Notes: generated by a model not told the origin, from the sequence alone. Positions 35,246-47,079 are shown, counted from the stretch's first letter. The stretch is 64,000 nt of DNA from Hetaerina americana (GCA_022747635.1 JAKTNV010000014.1:11228610-11292609); one strand, 5' to 3'. Translations and numbers: made by a program.

Positions 35246-38200
35246 TTCGGGCGTTGTAAAATACGAGTCGCTACTGAAAAATTCCGAAAGATCCCTATTC
35301 TTTCGTCTCCACTCTGAACAACGGGCCTCAGGGCGGAAATCGTCAAATAAATACGTGAATAAGTACAGTTCTCTCCGTTGTTTTGCTTCAGGAACAGATA
35401 AAATAGAAATAAATATAAGAGCAAATAAATGGAGCAGTAAAGAGAAATACGTATAATATCTAGAACAAATTTCATTTGTTTAATTTCACTAAATTATTAT
35501 ATAACTTCGAATGGATTTTAATCTCATTAATAATCTAATAATAATCTAATACTCACACTTGAGAATAAAATTCTACATTTTTAAATTTTTGCTGTAATGT
35601 GCAAATTTATATCACATTGCTTACAGAAATACTATTTGAATGAAAAAAGGGAAATTTATCTGTGTTCTTAAGATTCGTAGAATAAAATGCATCAATGTTT
35701 CAAATCTCTCTAGAAACTCAAAAGAAAAGAAAAATACTTCGAAATACCATTAATGTCGTCAGTTTAACCGCATTTTTAGGGGCTGCCGATTACCAAGGTG
35801 AAAAAACACGTACTCTAAGTCTACGATCAAAATTTTTCAAGGAGCCTCTCAAAGATTCGTCACATTCGAGCCACATCGAAAAACATTATGTGTTAGCGCA
35901 ACGAGGATATTACTCCTCAGCGCTATGAAAGTTACAAGACAGCCCTCGTGGAATTCATCGTTATTTTTTGGAAATATCCACTTACAGCAAGTGAAAAGGG
36001 AAAGGGACAAAGCCGCCCGAGCCTGGAGGGAGTAGCACAAACTCCATCCGCCGCGAGAACAAGGGACTTTAATGACTGCCGGCTATCAGCGGGGCGACGG
36101 CGATAATCTCGAAATGCCATTCTCGATCAGCTAAGACCTGTTCCAATTGATTCGAAAAATTACCTCCGAATCCATGGACACCCAAGTAAAAGAAAGGTAC
36201 AATGGTGTGTTAAAATAGCGGTAGCCTCGCAATTACAAAAAGTTGAGACATGAATGGAAAGTCAACTCCTTTTTGCTTTAATGATGTGATTCGCGTTTTA
36301 TAGGTTAAATATTCACAATATGTGTATTTTCCGCTTACTATTAGACTAAGAAGAGGCTAACACAGACAACAAAAAATCAAACCATTTAAGTTTCTGATGA
36401 CCTGAAAGGCATTAAATTTTTGGCCCATCAGACTCCGGTAATTCTCGGTTTTAGCCGTTCCTATCCCATCAGACAAGAAATATAGTTATCAAAATAATGG
36501 AGAGTAAAAATCTGTAGATAAAAGAAAATTAATTAAAGGTTGGATTCTGATAACCCGAGGAAATAATGAATATTGACACTAGAGCGCCTTATTTACAGGA
36601 ATTAGATTTAGATAAGATTATTTCAATTGCGCTTATCTTGCAAGGTTATGTCGGCCACCGAAGCGCCGCAAAAATCCAAGTCCACAGCTCGCTTATTCAC
36701 GTTTATTATTCATTATACCATAATTATAAAAAATAAGTTGCTCGTTTAAGCGCGAAAACTGAAGAGATTTCATAGAATTCATTTGGAATAAATGGTTATT
36801 GCTGCGAATAGAACAGGAGGTTTTCGTAATTAGAAAACGCACATCAAGTTACTTAAATCTGAAGTGTGCTAGTTACAGAGCTAATCGCCTGCTCGAGGAG
36901 GGACCGCAAATTATTGTGGTCAATGAAGGATCATTTCACGAAGGCGGGGTCCTTTGTCGATGGTCCTCAATGCAAACCATATGGGCGAGGTTATGCAACC
37001 CGCCGAAAACTGAATGAATGATCGGCCCGACGCTATCGCCCTTGGGGCGAAATCCGTTCCACCTCAACCAGCGTTAACGTTTGCTCCTGTTCCGAGAGTG
37101 CTCCGATTTTATAACCAATTATATCATTATGAAATTTCAGCAAGTGCCACACAACGCGGTTTGATTTATTCATTCCTGTCATATCTGGGGTATGCGATTA
37201 AGGCGGCGTTCCCTCCCATGAATTTTAACACTCTTAAAACAGAATTTAGTTATAATTTTCGAGGCCAATGAGATGGAATGACCACCTTGTCAAAGGAATA
37301 TAACAAACAAGGCAAGGGAGAAGAGGTATGATGGGGAGAGGCGTTGGCGGAAAATTAAGCCGGAGTCTAGAAGCGATAGGGATTTGGTAAAAGAGAGAAA
37401 AGACCTAACTTTAAGACCTCCATAGAGAAAGGGAAACCATCGCTGCCGCTACACTAGCCACCACCATGCAAATAGAATCTCGACTCAGAAGAAACACAGA
37501 CATTTCTATGAAGATAACCTAGCATAAATAAATGAAAGTTAATATTATCTCACAATCATCGGCACAAGATTCATTTACTATTCTCCAGGATTCGTTTTAC
37601 ATAAGGCATATGCTACGTCAAATATTGATAGGAAATGCTTTTTAAAGGATAGCGGAAATGACACACATAGTCAAAGAATAAAAAAAACATCCTTTGCGTA
37701 TTGCGGTTCTCTGGGGGGGAGGCAAAGAAATAAGAGGCAGTACCCCAAAACATCCCCGTGATGCCTTTGCAGGTAAAAGCAAGGTGTGTGGCAAGAGATT
37801 ATTCCACACAAATATGCATTATAAGTGTTCCACACTACTTAAAAGTGACTACTAGGCAGTTCCAGGTATAATGAGAGGTCATGGAAGTAATTTCAGTGAC
37901 AAAAAGTTTCACATGCAAAACGGTTTTTAATTTCTAAACTAACATTCATTTCATGTGCGACTTTTCATTTATGAAACACGTGAGACAATTGTAGAATGTG
38001 AATATTGAGGGGGTTAACAAAATGAATAAAGGAAGAGTCATCTTGAATTCTGCAACCGAAATAGTTTTGCCAAAAGAAACATTATATTGGAAACCACCAG
38101 GAAAGTGGTTGTCAGGTGACAATCCAAACTGACATTGAGAAGAATGAGGTAGACTATAGCTAATTGAATATATAAGTATTACGATGAGTAGTGAAAGTAG

Positions 38201-39055
38201 GAAGTCGGCTGCAATCAATGAGGAAGAAGAAAATATCTCATTGAACATGCTGCATAGCTAGTGAGGATCTTCTGATGGCAGAATTAGAAGGAAAACCGAA
38301 TGAGAGAATGAAAAAAAATAAGAGAAGGACCAATAATGAACTGTCGCGCGGGTAATGAGAGACGTGAGGTGGGTACTGACGGAAAATTGAAGAGATTATC
38401 TGAGAAAAGAACGGAGTAGGCAGTTAAGACATAACCAATTTCCATATTGAAAACAGCTGATAATGATATGTTAGCACAGAATAAGAGGTAATGCTAAAAC
38501 TCCATCTTTAAATATGATGGGCGCGTAAAATATGGAAGAAGACATGATCTACCTTCTTATAAGCATAATTTTTTATGCTACTTCTTCTACTAGAAATGTC
38601 AACGAGTCTGTGTCCATTTAAACAATACTTACGCGATGAAAACAAAAAAAACTACAGCAACCAGTCCAAATCTAGACAATATTTTGACGAAAACAAATCC
38701 AAAGGAATTCACAAAAAAAGTAGTTACATGCAAGTTAATTATTTTAGAGAAATACGCACATTAAAAAGTATTACCATTTTGTACGGGAGTTAGAATAATA
38801 TAAATTACCTATCAAATTATATAAATATTGTTATAAGTTTGATACAAATTTCATAGATTTACAATATCTTTGCTGAGATAAGAAGAAGTAGAAAGAAAGT
38901 GAATTTTATGCTAGCATGGCAATTAATCAACACGTACTGTTAGAGTACAAATCGTTTTTTTTGCGGCAGTACCGTAGAAGGCTAATAGAATATAATCAAT
39001 ATAAATATAAGTGACAACTAACTATTTATTCCTATGCCTAAAATGAGTACAATTG
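35246..39055. other. Long AT-rich non-coding stretch
   Basis: Nothing recognisable as a gene. A slightly GC-richer patch at 36000-36110 and the frames at 36799-37017 and 37014-37271 show no domain. Around 37770-37790 the minus strand has GCCACACACCTTGC, again like the putative LINE-tail block. Confidence 0.5.
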
Positions 39056-39535
39056 AAATTCTCGCTTTATCAAAATTCGCTCACGCAGGGCAAAAACAGC
39101 GTTTCCGCTCCACGATCCTCAGTCGATCAGCGAAGTAGCGAAAAGGCATTGATTGATCTACCGGTGAAACACTCACGGAAATTGTCGCAGACTCCCCGTC
39201 TCTGTTGATCCAAAGAGGAGCAACTCTCCACGTAAGGAAACGACAAAGCGCAGTCGAGTCAGCGAAACCACGGCGATAAATTTATCGCCGGCCGGGCGAG
39301 CCCGGAAGTCCCCAGCGTCTCCCACCTCACACGCAAATCAAGTGTCTTAAAAAGCCAAGAAGGAAGAAGGAATCCGGAGAGATCCGAGGGAGAGAGGACG
39401 AATGGGGAAGAAGGGGCAAGAAGAGAGAACGGAGGGGATATGTTGGCGGAGAGACGAAAGAGGGCGAAAGAAGCGTAAAGAAAAGTGAGCCAGGGAGGGA
39501 CTAATTCAAATGGCATAAATGAAGAGGGATGGGAA
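39056..39535. other. GC-rich, purine-biased island
   Basis: CpG-rich at 39100-39310, then a GA-rich plus strand (39350-39500). The minus-strand frame at 39259-39516 is compositional. Confidence 0.4.
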
Positions 39536-39613
39536 ATACTTGAATACGTACTAACAATAAAATGAATACATACATAAATATGTATGTATGAGTGTATATA
39601 TTAATATATATAA

Positions 39614-39765
<152 letters not shown>

Positions 39766-39934
39766 AGTGGGTCGCGGTAGTTCAGGGGTAGAGATTTGGA
39801 CTACTCACCAGAGGGGCCCAGGTTCGCTTCCCAGGCGAGGCACTCTGTGCACCTGCAGCTCTACCCAAGCTATGTGATTTTTCGGGTACCAGATCTTTCT
39901 GAGAAGCCATTTCCAGCACAGGGAAAAAAAAAAA
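39766..39934 (+). mobile_element. SINE family B, copy 2
   Basis: The head begins AGTGGGTCGCGGTAG with an A-box-like TAGTTCAGGGGTAG and a B box GGTTCGCTTCC (39821-39831). The body has TGTGATTTTTCGGGTACCAG, shared with the copy at 31656-31858, and an 11-base A tail (39924-39934) runs into a TA repeat. It lies exactly between two microsatellite blocks, so it probably inserted into one; the simple-repeat flanks hide any duplication. Confidence 0.75.
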
Positions 39935-39959
39935 TATATATATATATATATAATATATC
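39935..39959. repeat. Short TA microsatellite after SINE A tail
   Basis: TA repeats follow the A run directly and lead into the LINE 3' fragment. Confidence 0.85.
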
Positions 39960-40074
39960 TAATGGTATAATGTAAAGTAGGTTGCTGGATTGTATTCTGT
40001 TTTGTTAGGAGTCACAAAATATTTATTTGGTAGTTGTGTCCATCCAAAAACCTACCTTAAACGGTAGATTACCT

Positions 40075-40075
<1 letters not shown>
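39960..40075 (+). mobile_element. Severely 5'-truncated LINE 3' end
   Basis: About 115 bases match the minus-strand LINE's 3' UTR (plus-strand 50695-50790, reversed). Shared blocks include CTGTTTTGTTAG, GTCACAAAATATTT, TTTGGTAGTTGTGTCCATC and AAAAACCTACCTTAA, ending at GGTAGATTACCTTA. Only non-coding sequence remains. The 3' end abuts a long TA array, as with the other copies. Confidence 0.85.
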
Positions 40076-40147
<72 letters not shown>

Positions 40148-40230
40148 GGTATTGCATATATATATACATGTATATATATATATATATACATATACATGGA
40201 TATATATATATACATATATATATCCATTCA
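40076..40230. repeat. TA microsatellite with palindromic ends
   Basis: A long TA array (about 40078-40142) is bounded by ACCTTATTATA on the left and TATTATAAGGT on the right, so the whole 40069-40152 stretch is self-complementary. Degenerate TATACATG repeats continue to about 40225. Confidence 0.9.
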
Positions 40231-40436
40231 TTCCCAGCGAATGTGTACCCATACGCAGGGACACAAAGTATTTGATAAATCTCGTGTTATTCATTTTCTA
40301 TACTCTTTTTGCTTTCCGCACGTGAGTCACTCAACTGTGCGTGCATGTGTTTAAGAAAACTCAACCAATGCGGCGATGTAGAATGCTTTGAGTCATAATA
40401 ATGAAACGCATGCAAATAAGAAAATACTTTTTAAGA

Positions 40437-40467
40437 ATTTTGGTAGGATCTGCCACCTTCATCAGTG
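40437..40467 (-). ncRNA. Hammerhead-like motif, possible Penelope-like element relic
   Basis: The minus strand reads CTGATGA (40459-40465), then GGTGG, a short loop, CTACC, then AAAA. A hammerhead ribozyme core is CUGAUGA, stem II, GAAA; this differs by one base (G to A) in the second box. TATAAATAG lies about 20 bases upstream on the same strand. Penelope-like retroelements of animals carry hammerheads in their terminal repeats, so a relic is plausible. Stems I and III could not be drawn confidently, and chance is not excluded. Confidence 0.3.
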
Positions 40468-40489
40468 TGAGAGTAGCTCTATTTATACC

Positions 40490-41290
40490 TATAAGAAAAA
40501 GGGATTGGGTGAGGGTGGGGAATAGAAGTGCATCAGACGTTCGGCCTCGAGTAGCTGGAGCGCAACCAGGCGTATAAGACGCCCGGTGAGCTCGGCAGTG
40601 CCGCCGCCGACGCTTCATGTCCGACGGAGAGGGCTGAGAGGGGCGCGCGGATACTGGAGGGCAGGTTGAGGGGGGCGAACTAGCAAGGAGGAAGATGACG
40701 GACTATGGAAGAAGGAGGTGGCGAGGGAGAGAAATATGAGCGGGGAGGGTGAGAGAGGTGGAGAATAGCAACGGGGGAGAGAGAGAGCATGAGGAGGGTT
40801 TGATGGGAAGGGGATATAAAATATAGGGATGCAGATGTGGAAAGAGGTTCTATTTCTGGCCAAGGTTGCCTCGGTTGCAAGAGGAGAGGGAAGGGTAGAA
40901 AAAAGGGCAAAACGGAGCAGAGAGAAAAAAAAGAAAATCACGACAAGAGGTGGAGAATGAAGAAAAAAATGGATGCGGACGGTGAGACGGACGAGGTGGG
41001 AGAGAGGTGAGCGCGAAGGATGACGAGAACGGGTGGCAGGCGGAGGGAGGGAAGAGTTGAGGTGAGGGTGGATGGGATGGGAGAGGATGGTCGAGGATGA
41101 GTGGCGGCGATGGGGTAGGGGCGCTGATGAGGGGATGGTGGCAGGCAGGATATGGCGAAAAGCGTTTGTGGGTGCCCGGGGAAAACTAGTGACTGTCTGA
41201 CTGAGGTAGAACAGGCAAAGAGGTTGGCGAAGAATCTCACACGGGGGGGAACACGCGTGATGAGAGCAAACCCGCGGAGAAATTGAAATC
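40490..41290. other. Large GC-rich, strongly purine-biased island
   Basis: From 40620 to 41170 the plus strand is almost all G and A with CpG interspersed. Minus-strand frames (40615-40941, 40938-41240) are proline/serine/leucine low-complexity without domains. Confidence 0.45.
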
Positions 41291-42185
41291 GGAGAATCTA
41301 TTGGTAGCGAAATTTTAAACCAACACCCACAATTCTCGATCCGAAATAATATTTTTGTTGCTTTCTATTCAATTTTAAGTTGGTTTCTTCATACGTACCA
41401 TTTTTTATGACACATAAATATCAAGTATCGGAATCATTCGAAATTTCTTCTTTAAAACTATGAATCTTAACGCAGCCATCAATCCCAAGGTTGGTTCGAC
41501 AGGCGAAGGCAGGTTTTGCATTAAGCTCTACGTGACAGCAGTCTCGCATGTAGTCGCGAACCTCGTCACCATCAGCCGAATGATCTAGTAACTACTAGGA
41601 CACTATGACGCGAATGAAAATACCGAATGGCATTAATTACAAATATAAACATCAAAACATCCATGTGACCTGCTTTGAACCTGTAATGAAAACTCGGTGC
41701 CAAAAATCAAAACTAATTTTTTCTGAATTCGATTCAGAGTATATCGCATTGAAGCATACATAATATAATTCAATTTTGATATTTCAAATAAGATATTCAG
41801 AATGGCTAATTGAAAATTTTGGGTACAAAGGAGACAATGGCAAAGTTTTAAAAGATTTCTGTTCCTGAAGCACTCAAAATTCTTAATTATTACGTGTTCG
41901 TAATCGCCCATCGTTAATTAATGAAGACAATGATAAAATTCGTCTCTAAATAAGTACCATATTTACAAAAAAAATCACATGCACTAATATACAATTCACT
42001 TCGACAGAGGGATACTGAAAAGATATTTCGAATTCAACAAGCAATAGTTTTAAGTGAGGCTTTAATTTAGTACATTTTACGATAAGGTCCATGTTCAATG
42101 ACATTTATATTCAGAGTTGGCGTAACCTCGGAAATTCTTTGACACTCAATTGCCGGGAAGAAGCAGATTTCGAGAAAATAGAGAA
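41291..42185. other. AT-rich non-coding stretch
   Basis: No gene recognised. Confidence 0.5.
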
Positions 42186-42189
42186 AGGA

Positions 42190-42345
42190 AAAAACTACAG
42201 AGGATGACCCTGGATGAGACACATGGAACAAGTGATAGCAGGCGTCAAAGGGAAGAAATACGAGGACATGACTAAGTTAGCCGATAGAAGAACTGATAGA
42301 GTGCAGCGTCATACCAATCCTACGATTTATGGCCAGCGATAGTTA
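42190..42345 (+). pseudogene. Possible LINE C-terminal fragment
   Basis: Translation near 42209-42340 gives PWMRHMEQVIAGVKGKKYED, then MTKLADRRTDRVQRHTNP. The spacing of W, H, the 'Y-DM--LA-DR' helix and the final R/W-rich stretch resembles the extreme C-terminus of APE-type LINE polyproteins. Only this tail remains, with a stop just upstream, so the call is tentative. Confidence 0.35.
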
Positions 42346-42451
42346 TGACAAAAACTTCCAACACAATGCACTTGAAAATCTGACACAAGTTCCAAGTTTA
42401 GTTTATTGATATAATTGAAGGTTTCCGGCGTAACTTCATGGAATCGATTCA

Positions 42452-42632
42452 TATTGGCAATGAAAAAATAGTAACTTTGTGATTCCACTGAAAATTTATA
42501 ACGATACGACACGGGTTTAAACGTTTAACGTCATCTTCAGATGATGAAGATGACATTGAACGTCTAAACCCGGGTGGTATCGTTATAAATTTTCAGTGGA
42601 ATCACAAAGTTACTATTTTTTCATTTCCAATA
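42452..42632. repeat. Foldback: two 88-bp arms in head-to-head inversion
   Basis: The left arm (42452-42539) and right arm (42545-42632) are reverse complements with about six mismatches, separated by GATGA. The outer ends read TATTGG(C/A)AATGAAAAA; the inner ends read TGAAGATGAC. Within each arm, ACGTT-AACGT is followed by TAAACCCG, a small stem followed by an AAA-type box. The two mutated arms show an old inverted duplication, not a perfect modern palindrome. It could be a foldback/MITE or the inverted terminal parts of a Penelope-like element. Confidence 0.85.
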
Positions 42633-43540
42633 GTTTATTAATACCAAAACCCATATAAACGTTTAAAAGTTTAATATTTATGTTATTTCAACACGTCTAG
42701 GGTATCGATCCCTTAATACTAAAATCCTGTATTATGTAAATATATAAGCTAATTGTGTGAACATTATAACCTAACCTCATATGTACGATTGTACAGCACT
42801 TAGCTCTGATTAGGCACGTATTTCAGAAAATCAACAAGGTACGAAATGTAAATATATTCTTTGATAAAACAACAGCATGGTCAATAGACACTACATTGGC
42901 ATAGGCTATGAGTAATGGAGTCACGAAAACAATTAAAATGCTGATTATACATAGCCTCGGAAAATGGCTTTTAAAGATAATGCCCAAATTCATTAGGTTG
43001 GAAATCGTTCGAAACTTAAGATGAGAACAGAGAGAAAACATGAGAAATTTCTACACAACGGATCAACGCCCTTTTTCTTAATACTTAGGGTATTGTACCC
43101 GTACCTATTAGGTCTGAAAGGAGCATATACACAAATTTTGCTTCCATTACTGATATCTCGTTTTCCTTTCTGTTACCCTGCCTTCCTAATAATGAAATTA
43201 GGTACAAAACCTCCTGGGCAAGAGGTATCACTGTCATCGCCTCTGCTGATGCAGGTAACTTTGAGGTACACCGAGTATATACTGAACTCACGGGAGGTGT
43301 CACGCAGGTTATTTCAAACTGTGATATGCAATTTTAACGTGCTGCTCACGCTTTTTAGCGCATGACAAAGAATCATCATCCTGACGCACCTATATGAGTG
43401 CTGGCTTTTAGCGAAAGGTTATAGCTAGGTACAACATGAATTCCACTGCAAGCCTCGTACCTCAGACACGCTACGTTGAGCAGTGGTCGCTGGAAGCATG
43501 TACCCTCCCCTTCATTACCTCCTCCACCCATCAGAAAATT
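42633..43540. other. AT-rich non-coding stretch
   Basis: No gene recognised. The frame at 43021-43365 (plus, 114 codons) has no domain and an irregular composition. Confidence 0.45.
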
Positions 43541-43562
43541 TCAGCCTCTTTTACTATTCGTC

Positions 43563-43688
43563 TATTTATAAACCAACCCCATTGGCCAAGGTCCCCCATC
43601 AAAAGCCGTCCTGCGGCACCTGAGAAATGGCACCGCCGATGGGGCGATCCCATGTAAGGGAGAAAGCGGCCGCCGCGTGTCGGTAAGT
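43563..43688 (+). promoter_or_regulatory. Candidate TATA promoter with first exon and splice donor
   Basis: TATTTATAAA (43563-43572) is followed by ATTGG, a reversed CCAAT, and a leader that turns GC-rich. It ends at GTGTCG|GTAAGT, with the donor GT at 43683-43684, a full consensus. The leader contains ATGTAA (about 43653), a start codon followed directly by a stop. No acceptor or coding exon was linked. As at 9794, it is a plausible non-coding first exon but unproven. Confidence 0.3.
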
Positions 43689-43749
43689 GCTGTAGAGAGG
43701 CCTAAGTTCCGTTTCCGTTTGACGGGGAGAGCCAACAAATTAACCCAAA

Positions 43750-43940
43750 AGGAAATAGTAAGCCGGATCTCTTAGCCTGAAGCTACGGGTTTTTACCTAA
43801 TAGTCATGGGCTCGAACCCTGCCGAGGGTGATGGAAGTCACGCTTCACGAATTCTTGTGTGCCATGAAACCGGCGCTTCCACCCGGGCATAAACACGCAG
43901 CAGCATTTACGTTAACAACGTGAGAGAAGACACAACTATT
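43750..43940 (+). mobile_element. Possible SINE with tRNA-like B box
   Basis: GGGCTCGAACCC (about 43809-43820) fits a variant B box. It follows a TAGCCTGAAGC stretch in A-box position and precedes about 110 bp of GC-richer body. Only one copy is present, no tail is obvious and the T-arm pairs poorly. Treat as a candidate only. Confidence 0.3.
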
Positions 43941-43967
43941 AACGCGTCGCATGCTCCCACCACGAAT

Positions 43968-44003
43968 AACTAACCCCATTTCCTTGCGGCAATGGGGTTA
44001 GTT
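43968..44003. repeat. Perfect 13-bp inverted repeat, 10-base loop
   Basis: AACTAACCCCATT (43968-43980) pairs perfectly with AATGGGGTTAGTT (43991-44003) around TCCTTGCGGC. No T run follows, and it is isolated in non-coding DNA. It could be a tiny MITE remnant, a protein-binding palindrome or an RNA hairpin. Confidence 0.85.
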
Positions 44004-46395
44004 AAGGGCGAATAAGAGGTTTTTAATCCCTGCATGAAAACTGATGGTGATGGTTATTTCCGCTGATTGACCAACAGCAAGAGGTTAAACTGAGAATATT
44101 TTCACGCAAGTGCAAAAACATATATTTATATTTATGCATAAATGAATATTTACACGAAAAGGCTGGTGTCCCTACATCCCCAATCAAACACTCACGAAGA
44201 CTTGCAGAGTGCTTTGTAGACGTAGGTAATTTTGATTAAAATTGAGACGAATCATAACGAGAGCAATAAAATACAGCCATTGATTCAAGAGCTGAGACTT
44301 ATGATTCAAAAACAAAATAAATTACACGTAAGTAAAATTTGTAAAAATCACAGGAGTGTACATGTAAAGATTTTATTGGTGATGACATTTCAGCATCAAT
44401 TTCATTCCCTTGGAGATGAAAAAATTAATTTCATCACACCAGCTATTCTTTGGAGGGCGTAAAAATAATTAAACCCGTTCAAAATGATTTAGACCCCGAG
44501 TTGAGATGTATTCCTCTCTGAATTCGCAGCTACGTGAATGTTGCATTTAGGATTTCGGTTCGTCAACAGGGAATCGTCTAAAGGCGACGCATTTACCGTT
44601 TAAATCACCCACAATACGAAATACTTCACGTATTCGCTAATTTAAGAATGAATTTCATTTCATTGCCCAATTATTTCCCATATCACCTCTAATCAAACGG
44701 GAACATATACTTAAATCTCAAATTTCGACAAAAGATTCCTACGAACACTCCTATTATTAATCCTTTCCTGATTAAATATATTGAATATTAAATATATCTC
44801 TTTTTCCATCCATCCGGGCATTGGAAGCCGAATTTCTTCCATTCCTCTAATCCGCCTGTCTTTGCTTTTTCCCTTCAATTATTTATCCCAGCAATGAAGT
44901 TCCTATTGCAATTATGATGAAATAAATACTATTTATCGAGAATCAGAAATTTCTGACTTTGTCATGCAGAGTCATCCTTATTCTAAATGTATACATACGG
45001 TTTATAAGAAAATGCATAAATCATCCCTCTGAGGGTTAAAGATGAAGTCATTCCTCCATTGTTTCCGGGTCTCCACGACGCCTGAAAGCGAGATCCCAAT
45101 CCTCCACCTCCTACCACGGATAACGTGGGGCGTTCGATTCATGGGATGCCATTTATGTCAGTTAACACTTATCAGGGCAGCATTAAATAAAAATTAACGT
45201 AACACACCCTTAGAAACGATGACAATATGATATTTCAGTCAAAATCCAAATTTAAATTTTCAGTGTTTTCCTCCCAGCTCCAAATGGTGGTCGGCTCATG
45301 CTAAGGTTGCCGTGGCTACACGGAGGATGTGTGTATATTGCTGTGCGCATCCAATGTTGAATTGCGCGTTCGGTACTTTCTCTGACCATATCGAAAACAA
45401 AAATTGCCACCGCCGAGTAGGCTAACTTGAAACGTGCGACGAAGCTTTACGATCTACTACGCCGCGGTTGCATCAGACGCGGCCATAATTGCTGCAACAG
45501 GTCGGTTAAAGGGATGCTGAATTGCGACCGATTGATTACCTTGAGCGAGACAACACCGCCGTCGGAAAACGAATCGCATAACGGTAACGAAGCGACGAAG
45601 CATCGACCGAAAGCAAATGAATGAATGACTGCGAGTATCTTAAAGTTCAGTAGAACCAAATTCAATGATAATGTTGGAAGGAGTTCACTATTGTTGAGCT
45701 AATAGTTATGCGCCAAAAACTCCATCCTGAGGGAGATATTCTACCACTTCCCAAAGCAGGAAGTAGCACCCATAAATAGCAGGTTTAGTTACGCCTGACA
45801 TCCCAGAATAATCGGAAACGAAAAAATGCAATAGAAAAGCACCGCAATGGTTTCCTTACAATTGATAGAATCTCGCGGAAAGATGATTCGCTAAACATTT
45901 GCATAACAAACGATTCCTCGGAAATTCTCAATAAAATCCGTGTGGATTAAATCAATTCCCTTTCTAATCATATGGATAAAGGGTTAAAACTTTCCATTTC
46001 CCTAAATTTCCCAGATTGAAGAAATTACCAAAGAGGGGCAATAAAAAATAAAATCAGAACCAAATAATAAGAATACCATAATAAAGTTGGGACCACGCAC
46101 TGTATAACGCGAAACGCGCCCCCTGTCACCCAAAAGTTCTTGTTCTCCGGCATAAGTTTTCATCAGAGTTTTATCAGCAGTGACGCTCCTTTGTCTATTA
46201 TTTATTGTGTGATGAATCCATAATTCACATTACATCCGAGAATCACTCAAAGATATTACAAGCCGTAGCTGCACATTTTTCTCCACTAATATTTTTTTAA
46301 ATGTACATGTAATGTTTAATGTTCTTGTATGTACCCTGAAAGCCACCGCTAGATGCATAATATATTTGAACAAATGTAATGATGCCCTACTTCAA
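44004..46395. other. Non-coding stretch with a CpG-richer patch
   Basis: Mostly AT-rich. ACTTGCAGAGTGCTTTGTAG near 44200 recalls the putative LINE-tail block. From 45270 to 45620 the DNA is CpG-richer; a 65-codon plus-strand frame (45427-45624) and a minus-strand frame overlap it but neither has a motif. Confidence 0.45.
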
Positions 46396-46399
46396 GGGT

Positions 46400-46640
46400 G
46401 AGAGGTAGAAACAGCAAATGAGGGAGTCCGGAGGTGAACTGGCTGGTGCGGTGAACAATGAACTGTTTCAGAAAGCCCAGACGTATGGCCAATTCTTGGA
46501 CATCATGGGCATTTGTCCGCTCACTCTTAAACGAACGAAACCACTGAAGCATAACACAGTCACTCATCACTTAGTCGGTGTACAACACAAATTTCCCGAT
46601 GAATGCCAGCAGCTTTGAAGTTTACTGCCAGTAAAAACCT
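46400..46640 (-). pseudogene. Transposase N-terminal helix-turn-helix relic
   Basis: On the minus strand the translation runs NFKAAGIHREICVVHRLSDE (about 46565-46630), a stop, then CVMLQWFRSFKSERTNAHDV (about 46490-46550). This matches the N-terminal helix-turn-helix of mariner-like transposases and related domesticated proteins, where the second helix reads 'V--W---FK-GRT-V-D'. Downstream it no longer resembles a transposase. No catalytic motif is present, so it is a short relic unrelated in position to the mariner copy at 30148. Confidence 0.5.
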
Positions 46641-47068
46641 TATCACGATATGAATTTTATATGTGGCGGGATCTCCAACTGTTTCGTTCATTTTGAATCG
46701 CTAGTATAAACAAAAGAAGGCGGCGCGGTCTTCCAAACGCTGCAGCTCGAGGTGTGGGCAATTCAGCAAGCATTCGGCTCCTCCCCCCCCCCCCCACTAT
46801 ACTTCGCTCGCTACGCGCAAACGTAATTTACTTTCCGGCTAACACTCGTATTATTTTTCCCATAAAACATTTCTTTTTTGACGCTTGAAAATATGGAATG
46901 AAATATAAACGTGGAAGCGGAGGACACACGGAAAGAAACAACCTGTCCTTCTACCTTCAACCTCCGCATGGAATGTAATAAGAAAATAGATCCCACGTAT
47001 GAACGTGATTAGTTGACAGTCTGCCTACGTTTGTCACCACATTATTCCTTGCCAATCAAGAGAGGCCC
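46641..47068. other. Non-coding stretch
   Basis: It includes a long C run (about 46786-46799). No gene recognised. Confidence 0.45.
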
Positions 47069-47079
47069 CTGAATAACTT

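Noticed and set aside
40615..41240. Two adjacent 100-108-codon minus-strand frames
   Set aside because: Low-complexity proline/serine/leucine strings from a G/A-rich island, with no conserved content.
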